From NCBI RefSeq assembly GCF_024347135.1, contig NZ_AP024908.1, positions 682,001-746,000 of the forward strand: 64,000 nt of DNA. Direction: 5' to 3'. This stretch comes from Vibrio spartinae (GTDB lineage Bacteria; Pseudomonadota; Gammaproteobacteria; Enterobacterales; Vibrionaceae). This document shows, piece by piece, positions 32,092 through 40,810 of the stretch (position 1 is its first letter; each line of letters starts with the position of its first letter). The translations under genes and the position numbers were made by a program. The notes under the pieces were generated by a model that was not told where the DNA came from, did not search any database, and saw only the letters and a program-made list of their open reading frames with translations.

Positions 32092-32131
32092 GGGGTTCCC
32101 ACTAATTTAGATGAATAACAAGGCCCCATGC
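32088..32131 (-). promoter_or_regulatory. RNA hairpin sequestering the deaD start codon
   Basis: In the deaD mRNA, GCAUGGGG (32131-32124) is exactly complementary to CCCCAUGC (32095-32088), which contains the AUG. The loop is 28 bases. Six of eight pairs are G-C. This could block initiation until melted or unwound. It is seen in sequence only, and no folding energy was computed. Confidence 0.6.
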
Positions 32132-32719
32132 GCTTTACCATTTCTAATCCAGTCAAGGATAGATTCCTTTCCGTACGGTATTAACTAAAGACCGCTTTAA
32201 AGCGACGAGGGACATAACAAAGGAGGCGGATTATTCCTTAAATGCATAAAAAAATCTAGAAAAAATTGAAATTCATCACATATTTTTCTCAATGCGAACA
32301 AAAACCTCCTTTTAATTCCGTCACATAACATATTGTCATCGTTTTTTAAACCCCACCGCTACAGATTCAATGTTGTACGATGCCAATGAAAATCAGTATA
32401 AGTCATGAAAATCAGTACAAGTATAGCAACATAACATCACTCCCGTATCACATGACCCAATAATGCCTGAGTACCTGCAAGATACAAAAATGTCTACTGA
32501 TACGCATTCTCTCCAAAATCACTACCGAAGCACAATATCAGCAGGTATGCTCATCAGGGAGTCATATACTTTCCCCTGATTACCGAGTACCATGTGGGGT
32601 ATATGTAATATTTACGGATATTTCGCAGATATTCGATGCCATGTACTGGAGAAGACTTCGCGAAATTGAGGAGAGCGCCCTCTCCTGAGCCAAAAGATGA
32701 AAGGTTAAAATAATATCTG
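32132..32719. other. Long divergent leader region between deaD and rnb
   Basis: The deaD side probably encodes a long 5' UTR, as known for cold-induced deaD in E. coli. The rnb side contains a 7-bp hairpin (AGGAGAG/CTCTCCT, 32669-32686) about 34 bases before the rnb start. No ORF was supported. Confidence 0.5.
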
Positions 32720-34717
32720 ATGTTTCAAGACAATCCATTACTTGCCCAGTTAAAACAACAGATTCAGGAGAATCTGCCGAAAAAAGAAGGGACCATTAAA
32801 GCAACTGATAAAGGTTTCGGCTTTTTAGAAATTGACAGTAAAAACAGTGTCTTTATCCCACCTCCCTACATGAAAAAATCAATGCATGGCGATAAAGTCA
32901 TTGCAATCATCCGCACCGAAAACGAACGTGAAGTTGCCGAACCACAAGAGTTACTCGAACCTGCCCTCTCTCGCTTTATTGGCCGTGTCAGACTGCACAA
33001 AGGCAAGCTCAATGTTGCACCGGATCATCCACAACTGAAAAAACAACCGCTGAAAGCGAAAGTCAGAAAAGGATTGGATCCAAACACGATTGCGGAAAAC
33101 GACTGGGTGGTAGCACAGCTCACGCGTCATCCACTCAAAGGTGACAATGGTTTTTTCGTTGAAATTACTCATAAAATTACCGATGCCGACGACAAAATTG
33201 CCCCTTGGTGGGTCACTCTGGCAGCAAACGATTTACCGAATCAAGAGCCGGAAGGGATCGAGCACTGGGAACAGAAAGATGACCCGGCACTGACTCGGGT
33301 TGATTTAACCGATATTCCATTTGTGACAATTGATGGTGCATCGACTCAAGATATGGACGATGCACTGTACGCCAAGCGTACTGAGTCCGGTGATTTTGAG
33401 TTAACGATTGCCATTGCGGATCCAACCGCTTACATCACGCCTGATGATCAGATGGACAAGGTAGCCCGTGAACGGGGCTTTACGATTTATCTGCCGGGAC
33501 GCAATATTCCAATGCTCCCGAGAGAACTCGCTGACAACTTATGTTCGCTGCGGGAAGGTGAAATACGCCCAGCCTTGTGCTGTACAGTCACAGTGGCTCA
33601 GGATGGTACCCTGCAAGATGATATCCGCTTTTTCTCAGCACAAATTCAATCTCATGCCCGCCTGGTTTACGATCATGTTTCAGACTGGCTGGAACTCGGT
33701 CAGTCAAGCGATTGGACACCTTCCGATGAAATTGCTCAGGTCGTCCGAGAGTTATATGCCTTTTCTCAGGCGCGTGCCTCATGGCGGGCAACCCACGCGG
33801 TGGTGTTCCCCGACAGACCGGATTACCGCTTTGAACTCAGTGAAGATAATGATGTTATTGCCATTCATGCCGATATGCGCCGCAGTGCCAATCGTCTGGT
33901 TGAAGAAGCGATGGTGACAGCGAACGTATGTGCCGGTAAAGTGCTTCAGCAGCAATTCGGGACGGGGGTCTTCAATGTCCACGACGGGTTTAAAACTGAA
34001 CGGATTGCTGATGTGATTGCGCTTATTACCGAACACGGCATGAGTGATCACAACGATGAAACGGTTAAAACACTGACAGGTTTTTCCGCCCTACGTCGTT
34101 GGCTTGCCACTCAAAACACCAGTTATTTGGATAACCGTATTCGTAAATTCCAAAGCTATAGTGAAATCAGTAATCAGCCAGCACCACATTTTGCTATGGG
34201 GTTGGATGTCTATGCGACATGGACATCTCCGATTCGTAAATATGGCGATATGATCAATCACCGCTTACTGAAGTCTTATATTGTCGGTAAACCGCCGGTG
34301 CAATTACCGGATGAACGGGTTGGTGAGGAGCTGGCAATTCATCGGAAACATCATAAGATTGCAGAAAGAAACATCAGTGACTGGCTTTATGCCCGAACCT
34401 TGGCTGAAGAGCCGCAGAAGCAAACGCACTACCATGCGGAAATCTTTGATATCAACCGTGCCGGGATGCGGATCAGATTAATCGAAAATGGTGCCACGGC
34501 ATTTGTCCCTGCTTCGCTGATCATGGATAACAAAGAACGTATCGAGTGCCATGCAGAACAAGGTTATATCTACATCGATAAAGCACTGGTGTATAAACTG
34601 GGAGATACCCTTGAAGTCACACTGAATGAAGTGAATCAAGAAAACCGGAACATCATTGCCAAACCGACTGCAGTTTTTGCTGAGCCAGCTCAAAGCGACG
34701 AATCAGAAACGGCTTGA
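32720..34717 (+). CDS. rnb: Exoribonuclease II
   Basis: This 665-residue 3'-to-5' exoribonuclease degrades single-stranded RNA. Cold-shock domains occupy ~20-175, with [21 protein letters not shown] at the start. The catalytic RNB domain has its metal-binding aspartates in [15 protein letters not shown] (~205-220) and [20 protein letters not shown] downstream. A C-terminal S1 domain ends near 650. Length and domain order fit RNase II rather than RNase R. It is divergent from deaD, so two RNA-turnover genes share one intergenic region. Confidence 0.96.
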   Translation: MFQDNPLLAQLKQQIQENLPKKEGTIKATDKGFGFLEIDSKNSVFIPPPYMKKSMHGDKVIAIIRTENEREVAEPQELLEPALSRFIGRVRLHKGKLNVAPDHPQLKKQPLKAKVRKGLDPNTIAENDWVVAQLTRHPLKGDNGFFVEITHKITDADDKIAPWWVTLAANDLPNQEPEGIEHWEQKDDPALTRVDLTDIPFVTIDGASTQDMDDALYAKRTESGDFELTIAIADPTAYITPDDQMDKVARERGFTIYLPGRNIPMLPRELADNLCSLREGEIRPALCCTVTVAQDGTLQDDIRFFSAQIQSHARLVYDHVSDWLELGQSSDWTPSDEIAQVVRELYAFSQARASWRATHAVVFPDRPDYRFELSEDNDVIAIHADMRRSANRLVEEAMVTANVCAGKVLQQQFGTGVFNVHDGFKTERIADVIALITEHGMSDHNDETVKTLTGFSALRRWLATQNTSYLDNRIRKFQSYSEISNQPAPHFAMGLDVYATWTSPIRKYGDMINHRLLKSYIVGKPPVQLPDERVGEELAIHRKHHKIAERNISDWLYARTLAEEPQKQTHYHAEIFDINRAGMRIRLIENGATAFVPASLIMDNKERIECHAEQGYIYIDKALVYKLGDTLEVTLNEVNQENRNIIAKPTAVFAEPAQSDESETA

Positions 34718-34799
34718 TGATGCGTTTGTGCTTACGGCTGCTTAAAGTAGCCGTGAGTTACGTCAAGTGCCGATATGATTCAACATCTATTGCGCATAA

Positions 34800-34827
34800 A
34801 AAAAGGTATTCATATGAATACCTTTTT
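34800..34827 (+). terminator. Terminator of rnb
   Basis: AAAAAGGTATTCAT and ATGAATACCTTTTT form a perfect 14-bp palindromic stem, followed by ATTT. It can act in both directions toward the convergent 34920 gene. Confidence 0.88.
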
Positions 34828-34919
34828 ATTTACGTCAATCCGAAATATGGTGTGGTGTTTTATCTTAGCAGCCGATGCATCTGACTTGGTTTCAATAAAA
34901 CCACCGACCTCCCAACAAA

Positions 34920-35264
34920 TTAAGACCAAAACAAGGATTTTGGGTCTTTTTCAACTTCGCGGATTAATGCGGTTAAATCTTCACTTCGGCCCAAGAAAGG
35001 GTATGGCATCCAAGTGTTTTTATCATTCGGCACATAGAGTGTCCACACTAGCGCTTGTTGATCCCACTGAATCTTTGCCACTGGCGTAGAATAATCGTAA
35101 TGACTGGAATCAAGCTTATAATGGTGTTTGAGAAATTTGACACCATCCACAATCGGCTCAAAGCATGATTTACCAATGCCAACCGGCAATCCCTGATTGC
35201 GATTTTGGCATAATAGTTCAGCTCGGTGTTCGATCTGACGTTGTAATAGGTTAACGACCGTCAT
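34920..35264 (-). CDS. DUF3024-type small conserved protein
   Basis: This 114-residue cytoplasmic protein resembles the DUF3024 proteins of Vibrio. Recognisable stretches are NLLQRQIEHRAELLCQNRNQ, FLKHHYKLDSSHYDYSTP and the Trp-rich end WDQQALVWTLYVPNDKNTWM. The function is unknown. The family assignment is from memory of sequence pattern. It is convergent with rnb. Confidence 0.8.
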   Translation of the reverse strand: MTVVNLLQRQIEHRAELLCQNRNQGLPVGIGKSCFEPIVDGVKFLKHHYKLDSSHYDYSTPVAKIQWDQQALVWTLYVPNDKNTWMPYPFLGRSEDLTALIREVEKDPKSLFWS

Positions 35265-35547
35265 CTATATCTCAATAAACCTCTGAATCAACTAAGATAA
35301 GCAACCATGACACATTTCTGATTCTGATTGCATTGATCTCACGATGTACTGAGTATAAACCATTCCCTTCTTCAGAACGATACACAAAGCTGAATTCTGC
35401 CTTGTCACCTCAAGGAAGGGTTTATCAAATATCACCTTCCCAAGTACCTGCCGCATATTTTCACTGTTGCGGCTTGCTGGTAAAAGTCCATTCCCAAGTT
35501 GGAGCCATATGTCGAAACGTCATATTTCTCTCCGATTCACTCATCAT

Positions 35548-35576
35548 TAGTCACAAAAATGTCATCAAAGTCTCAT
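35548..35576 (+). promoter_or_regulatory. Pho-box-like direct repeats upstream of the PstS-like gene
   Basis: Three 7-mers are spaced at exactly 11 bp: TAGTCAC, ATGTCAT and GTCTCAT. The last two match 11 of 14 positions of the PhoB consensus CTGTCAT-N4-CTGTCAT. GATAAT (35594-35599) may be the -10. Confidence 0.5.
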
Positions 35577-35612
35577 AATATCGAGGCTTTATTAGATAAT
35601 GTGGAGTGGATT

Positions 35613-36431
35613 ATGTTGCGGGTTGTTATCGGCCTATTTCTCAGTGTATGGGTTATGTCATCGCAGGTTGTTGCCAAAGAAATCAATGTGTCAGGGTCAA
35701 CCTCAGTCGCGCGAATTATGGATGTTCTTGCTGAAGACTATAATAAATCGCATCCAGAAAGCTTTGTTGCTGTTCAAGGCGTGGGCTCAACTGCGGGAAT
35801 TACCCTGTTGAAAAAAGGTGTTGCCGATATTGCAATGAGTTCCCGCTATCTGACTGAAGGTGAGCTGGAAGAAAATCTAAAAATACAACTCATTGCATAT
35901 GACGGTTTGGCAATTGTTGTGAATCTCGCCAACCCGATCAAGAATCTGACCCGAGACCAACTCTACAAAATTTATAAAGGTCAGATTACCAACTGGAAGG
36001 TTTTAGGGGGAAATGATCAAAGAATTGCGGTCGTGACACGAGAAGCGTCATCCGGCTCCAGATTTAGTTTTGAGAGTCTGTTGGGATTAACCCGGGTCGT
36101 CAACAATCGCCTAGTCTCCGATATCAATCAAAGTAACCTTGTCGTCAATAGTAATAGCATGGTCAAAACATTAGTCAATCATAATCCCCGGGCCATTGGC
36201 TTCATTTCGACCGGCTCTGTTGATCAGTCAATTAAGGCGGTTCCATTTGAAGGTGTGGTGGCTTCGACGAAAACCATCTCTGATGGTTCGTATCAGCTTT
36301 CAAGACCATTTCTAGTCGTTGATTATTCAGATAAAATCAGTCAGGAAACTCAAAATTTTATCAAATACCTTCAATCGGATCGAGCACGGGAACTGATTGA
36401 CAGCTATGGATATATTCCATCGATTCAATAA
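35613..36431 (+). CDS. PstS-like phosphate-binding periplasmic protein
   Basis: This 272-residue exported protein has a signal peptide (LRVVIGLFLSVWVMSSQVVA) and the phosphate-binding motif SGSTSVARIMDVLAEDY. The other phosphate-contact loops are VGSTAGITLLKKG and REASSGSRFSFESLL. It fits short PstS-type proteins that bind inorganic phosphate, but no pstCAB transporter genes are adjacent. I start it at the ATG at 35613, five bases after GGAG. The frame opens 114 bases earlier over the Pho-box-like element, which argues against the longer form. Confidence 0.88.
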   Translation: MLRVVIGLFLSVWVMSSQVVAKEINVSGSTSVARIMDVLAEDYNKSHPESFVAVQGVGSTAGITLLKKGVADIAMSSRYLTEGELEENLKIQLIAYDGLAIVVNLANPIKNLTRDQLYKIYKGQITNWKVLGGNDQRIAVVTREASSGSRFSFESLLGLTRVVNNRLVSDINQSNLVVNSNSMVKTLVNHNPRAIGFISTGSVDQSIKAVPFEGVVASTKTISDGSYQLSRPFLVVDYSDKISQETQNFIKYLQSDRARELIDSYGYIPSIQ

Positions 36432-36472
36432 ACGATTGATCATTAACATTCAATCTACATATCAATGATGTA

Positions 36473-36499
36473 AAAAGGACTGGCTTAGCCAGTCCTTTT
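36473..36499. terminator. Bidirectional terminator between the PstS-like gene and clcA
   Basis: AAAAGGACTGGCT and AGCCAGTCCTTTT pair around a single T. T- and A-tracts are on both sides. Confidence 0.9.
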
Positions 36500-36523
36500 C
36501 TTATTCTGAGACACCAGCCATCA

Positions 36524-37933
36524 TTAAACGACGGGGGTCTCCTGCGGTGGTAAATCCTGCTGACGCAGTTTGTCGTTTTTCAGAGTCCGATGGAGTAATT
36601 GACTGTATAGTGGCTCTCCACCAAGTAACTGAGCAAAGACAACCGCTCCCAATACAGTAATGATCAGCGGTAGAATCAAATAATAGTTATTGGTCATCTC
36701 AATCACTAATAAAATACCGGTAATCGGGGCTCGAACTGTTGCAGCAAATAATGCGCCCATCCCTGCAATCGCAAACATTCCCGGATCGAATGCCAGTTCA
36801 GGCAGAAAATTATGGGAAATCAGACCAAATGCATACCCAAACAACGTTCCTAAAGCCAACATAGGGGCAAAAATACCACCAGGCGCACCGGAGCCAAAAC
36901 AAAGCATTGTGGTTAAGATCCGTCCCAAAAATAGCAGCATTAACAAACTCGCAGTGTAGCCGCCATTGGTAATCACCGGAATAAGTGAGATACCGCCACC
37001 GGTTAGATCAGGAAGATACAGCAGCAGGATGCCAAAACACCCGCCGAGAAACGAACCGATCAGTAAATAACGCTTGCGGTCATTGCGGTGGATTTTAACA
37101 AAGACATCCTGAAAAAATGTCACCAGACGATTGAAGAATACCCCGAAAATCCCAAATAGAATGCCCAGCAATAAAAAGAGCCACAATGCTTCGATTTCCG
37201 GCGCTTGATACTGAGGCATGGTAATCACAGCCGCCTGACCATTAATCATCCGAAATACAATATTGGCAAAAACAGAAGAAATGATTACCGCTTTAATCGA
37301 AATCAGCGTGTAACGAAACTGGGGCCGCATCTCTTCAACCACAAACATAATGCCAGCCAGTGGTGCGTTAAATGCCGCAGATAACCCACCAGCAGCACCA
37401 GCGGCCAACAACGAATGTCGAGCATCATCATTTTTAACCCGGAACAGACCTGAAATCATCCGTCCGATGGCACCCCCCATCTGAACGGTCGGACCTTCAC
37501 GTCCCAGCACCATGCCAGATCCCAGCGCACCGAGTCCACCAAAGAATTTTACTGGCAGCACCCGCCACCAACGCACTTGTCGCATCCCGTCCATCGCCCC
37601 TTCGATTTCAGGAATCCCCGAACCTGCGGCTTCCGGCGCAAAACGGTGAACCAGAAAGTAACCGATAAAAGCCAGACTCGCACTAATTAAAAAGGCCGCC
37701 AGCCAAAGTGGCAATAGATTACCGATTTCACTAATTAGCCAGCTCGTCCGGGTTTCTGAAACAAAATGAATGCCTAACTCAAAATAGGTCCCGGCCAAGC
37801 CAGATAAAACCCCGACAAGAATAGAAAGCAGCAGAACAGAGACCGGAGTCTTATCTTTTGAGAGAAACTGATTAATGGCGTCTTTAGGCACTTTGGCTAG
37901 TAGGGAAGGTTTGAATCTCTCTTTAGATCTCAT
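36524..37933 (-). CDS. clcA: H+/Cl- antiporter ClcA
   Basis: This 469-residue membrane protein of the ClC family has multiple helices. The selectivity motifs are conserved: GSGIPEIEGA, the gating glutamate in GREGPTVQMGG (~145), the proton glutamate in FVVEEMRPQFR, and GAPGGIFAP. This pattern fits an exchanger, not a channel, that aids extreme acid resistance in enteric bacteria. It is monocistronic and convergent with the PstS-like gene. Confidence 0.95.
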   Translation of the reverse strand: MRSKERFKPSLLAKVPKDAINQFLSKDKTPVSVLLLSILVGVLSGLAGTYFELGIHFVSETRTSWLISEIGNLLPLWLAAFLISASLAFIGYFLVHRFAPEAAGSGIPEIEGAMDGMRQVRWWRVLPVKFFGGLGALGSGMVLGREGPTVQMGGAIGRMISGLFRVKNDDARHSLLAAGAAGGLSAAFNAPLAGIMFVVEEMRPQFRYTLISIKAVIISSVFANIVFRMINGQAAVITMPQYQAPEIEALWLFLLLGILFGIFGVFFNRLVTFFQDVFVKIHRNDRKRYLLIGSFLGGCFGILLLYLPDLTGGGISLIPVITNGGYTASLLMLLFLGRILTTMLCFGSGAPGGIFAPMLALGTLFGYAFGLISHNFLPELAFDPGMFAIAGMGALFAATVRAPITGILLVIEMTNNYYLILPLIITVLGAVVFAQLLGGEPLYSQLLHRTLKNDKLRQQDLPPQETPVV

Positions 37934-38455
37934 TGAGTTAAGGCCTCACAAATGAAAGTATCAGTATCAACGAGCGTGAATTATACGCATCCTTATCATC
38001 TTCTATAGTTGCAATAATGCAATGTTGTATTTCATATTTATACTTAAGTCTCTTTCAAAATACGACTTCATGAGCAAATTGAAAGAATGCCACTCCCTGA
38101 TGATAACCACAGTTGCAGGTGAAACACAAATTTGTGAACCACATAAAAAAACGGTACAACAAATGATCATCATACTTGAAATACCAGTATATCGGGCCAT
38201 AATCAAAGTGTAAGGCAATTGAAATAATCTTAACTGGAGGAACGATTTAGTCTTACATACAATTTGGATCAAGGAATAGAACTCCTAAGACCATTCCCGC
38301 CATTAGCTGGTTCACACACAACCAGATCGCAAGCTCACGATATGAGTCGCGGGAAATTAAGGCGCGCTTTTATAAGTGCGCCTTTTACATTTTATCCCCT
38401 CGCAGAATCTTTGTATACTGCCACCCCGAACCTTCTTCAATTTGGAGTTGAAGTC
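37934..38455. other. 522-bp intergenic region with an orphan terminator
   Basis: No convincing gene is present between clcA and the CobW gene. Yet a good plus-strand terminator (38359-38384) ends about 70 bases before the CobW start, which implies a transcript upstream of it. An unrecognised small RNA or short ORF is possible (for example a 47-codon frame from 38070, with no ribosome site). Confidence 0.5.
38359..38384 (+). terminator. Orphan terminator upstream of the CobW gene
   Basis: AAGGCGC and GCGCCTT pair over a 12-base loop and continue into TTAC, giving a short U run. No annotated gene ends here. Confidence 0.7.
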
Positions 38456-39448
38456 ATGACTCAACAAATTCCTGCCAATGTCATCACCGGATTTCTGGGA
38501 ACAGGCAAAACCACAGCGATTCTGAATCTACTGAAAAATAAACCTGCCGATCAAAACTGGGCGGTTTTAGTCAATGAATTTGGTGAAATCGGCATTGATG
38601 GCACCCTCTTGTCTCAACAAAATGCTTTGGTGAAAGAAGTTCCCGGTGGTTGTATGTGTTGTACTGCCGGCGTGCCGATGTCTGTTGGGATTACGGCATT
38701 GCTGCGACAAAAACCGGATCGGCTGCTGATTGAACCCACCGGACTGGGACATCCCCGGGAAATCGTATCAACACTGACCTCAGTACAATATCAGCCCTAT
38801 CTGGATTTAAAAGCAACAATTGCGCTGGTCGATCCGCGTAACCTCAGCAATCACAAATATACAACTCATCAGAACTTCAACGACCAACTGGCCAGTGCAG
38901 ATGTCATCATCGGGAATAAAGTCGATCAATGTCATGCCAGTGATATCGACACATTCAATAACTGGCTCACCGACCAACAACCGGCCAAGATTTTTCACAA
39001 ACTGACCCGGTTCGGTGATATTCCATCAGAGGTGCTGGATCTCCCGCGACGGGAGGACCCACAGCAAGTATCCTCTCAATCCCATCATGAGCATCAGCAT
39101 AGTCAGGCTGAGCCGATCTTTCAGTTAGCCCCCGGAGAATCGTATCTGAGAAAAGAGAATCAGGGTGATGGCTACTACAGCTGTGGCTGGGTGTTCGGAG
39201 CCGAAATCGATTTTCCTTTTGATGCGCTGTTTTCATTATTCAGTGAGCTGACAGCAGAACGGATCAAAGCAGTTATCAATACAGACCGTGGCTGCTATGC
39301 ATTCAACGTCAATCATCACGTTGTTTCCGTACATGAGATATCACTGGATGGATTTGAGTCAAAAATAGAAGTGATTGATTCCCAGCTGATGCCTTGGGAT
39401 GAGCTGGAACAGATTCTGCTTGAACTCGGGCAACGGACTGAAAAATAA
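38456..39448 (+). CDS. CobW/YjiA-type G3E GTPase, metallochaperone family
   Basis: This 330-residue GTPase has the G3E P-loop GFLGTGKTT at the start. The metal-binding GGCMCC is near residue 67, IEPTGLGHP near 95 and the NKVD base-recognition motif near 150. A His-rich stretch (SHHEHQHSQ) near 208 and the C-terminal CobW_C domain complete the layout. Members move zinc or cobalt into target enzymes, but the specific metal is not readable here. The ATG at 38456 has GGAG 9 bases upstream. The frame extends to 38264 across a terminator, so the longer form is rejected. Confidence 0.92.
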   Translation: MTQQIPANVITGFLGTGKTTAILNLLKNKPADQNWAVLVNEFGEIGIDGTLLSQQNALVKEVPGGCMCCTAGVPMSVGITALLRQKPDRLLIEPTGLGHPREIVSTLTSVQYQPYLDLKATIALVDPRNLSNHKYTTHQNFNDQLASADVIIGNKVDQCHASDIDTFNNWLTDQQPAKIFHKLTRFGDIPSEVLDLPRREDPQQVSSQSHHEHQHSQAEPIFQLAPGESYLRKENQGDGYYSCGWVFGAEIDFPFDALFSLFSELTAERIKAVINTDRGCYAFNVNHHVVSVHEISLDGFESKIEVIDSQLMPWDELEQILLELGQRTEK

Positions 39449-39579
39449 TCGACCGTATGGGGTATCCATCTCTGTCTTTCGGCCATTGACTCGGATAAAC
39501 AATAACGACATAAACAATAATGACAGCGTGATGCTGTCATTATGTTGAATGAATTGATGAAGGATAAATCGCAGATGGA

Positions 39580-40524
39580 TTAACGTTTGTTCCGTAAATA
39601 ACGTTTACGGCGTTCCTCTTTATGCTTTTCTTTCTCCGCGGCTTTTCTTGTCGCTTCCAGTTCAGCATCAATCAATTCCTGATGGATCATCTCCGGCCGC
39701 TCCAGCGTCATTGCCCCAATGGTGCCGGCTCGTAATTCATGCAACAGAATCTCTGACGCTTTATGCAAATCAATCCGTCCACCTGCCCGTAAAGCACCGC
39801 GTTTACGACCAATGGCCTCCATCCATTCGATATCCGATTGAGGATCTTCATCAATCTGATAACGCGTTTTCAATAAATCAGGATAAGCCTGAGCCAGATA
39901 TTCAACCGTGTAAAACGCCACTTCATCATATTCCATCGCGGTATCTTTCACCGCACCGGTCGCAGCAAGGCGGAAACCAGAATGTGGGTTCTCAACTTTG
40001 GGCCAGAGAATTCCCGGTGTATCGGATAACACAATCCCATTTTGCAGATTGATCCGTTGCTGACGACGCGTGACGGCTGGTTGATTTCCGGTCTGAGCAA
40101 TCGTCCGGCCGGCCAAAGCATTAATAATCGTTGATTTACCGACATTGGGAATTCCCATGATCATCGTCCGAATATTCTTGCCGATTTCTTCCCGGTGAGG
40201 TGCCAGCTTACGGCACAGTTCCATGATCTGATTGACCTCCTGAGTATTCTGGGTCGTAATCGCCAACGCTTTTACGCCTTGCTCTTGCTCCAGGTGCTCA
40301 ATCCAGAGTGCCGTTGTGACGGGATCGGCCAAATCGCGTTTATTCAACACTTTCACACAAGGCTTGTCGCCACGGAGTTCAGCAATCATGGGATTTTCGC
40401 TACTAAATGGAATACGGGCATCCAGCACTTCAATAATGACATCAATCTGGGGAATGACTTCTTCGATTTCCTTGCGTGCTTTATGCATATGTCCCGGAAA
40501 CCATTGGATTGTATTATTAACCAT
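39580..40524 (-). CDS. rbgA: Ribosome biogenesis GTPase RbgA/YlqF family
   Basis: This 314-residue GTPase has circularly permuted motifs: G4 LNKRDLAD precedes G1 GIPNVGKSTI (~125), then G3 DTPG. The start IQWFPGHMHKARKEI is the family signature. In Bacillus, RbgA matures the 50S subunit. The proteobacterial role is inferred. The basic tail (KHKEERRKRYLRNKR) is likely to contact rRNA. I use the ATG at 40524, with AAAGG upstream. A GTG at 40542 is the alternative. Confidence 0.92.
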   Translation of the reverse strand: MVNNTIQWFPGHMHKARKEIEEVIPQIDVIIEVLDARIPFSSENPMIAELRGDKPCVKVLNKRDLADPVTTALWIEHLEQEQGVKALAITTQNTQEVNQIMELCRKLAPHREEIGKNIRTMIMGIPNVGKSTIINALAGRTIAQTGNQPAVTRRQQRINLQNGIVLSDTPGILWPKVENPHSGFRLAATGAVKDTAMEYDEVAFYTVEYLAQAYPDLLKTRYQIDEDPQSDIEWMEAIGRKRGALRAGGRIDLHKASEILLHELRAGTIGAMTLERPEMIHQELIDAELEATRKAAEKEKHKEERRKRYLRNKR

Positions 40525-40756
40525 TTGAAACGAACCTTTCACCGATATCCGTTTGTTCTGTTTCTCTGAATGAATGCGTTGTTATCGCCTTCAGGAGATG
40601 ACAAACGGACGGATTTGATAAAATGATGGCATTCTAACATGCTCTGTATGAAATGGGAGACAGTTCTTTGATTATGCCCGCTATGGACGACAATCAGTCA
40701 GGAAATTGCAGTCAACGGCTCACAAGTAACCGTAATTCAGTACAGCACCAATAAAA

Positions 40757-40784
40757 AAGTGCCGCCTAAAGGTAGGGACGGCAC
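40757..40784 (-). terminator. Terminator of the pha operon
   Basis: On the minus strand GTGCCGTCC and GGCGGCAC pair with one mismatch and are followed by TTTTTT. It lies ~27 bases after the phaC stop. Confidence 0.85.
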
Positions 40785-40810
40785 AAGGGTATAGCTATCG
40801 TTGAGATAGG

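Noticed and set aside
35499..35612. N-terminal extension of the PstS-like protein
   Set aside because: It would bury the signal peptide inside the protein and cover the Pho-box-like repeats.
38264..38455. N-terminal extension of the CobW gene
   Set aside because: It crosses a terminator, lacks a start signal, and would place 64 extra residues before the P-loop of a family that begins near it.
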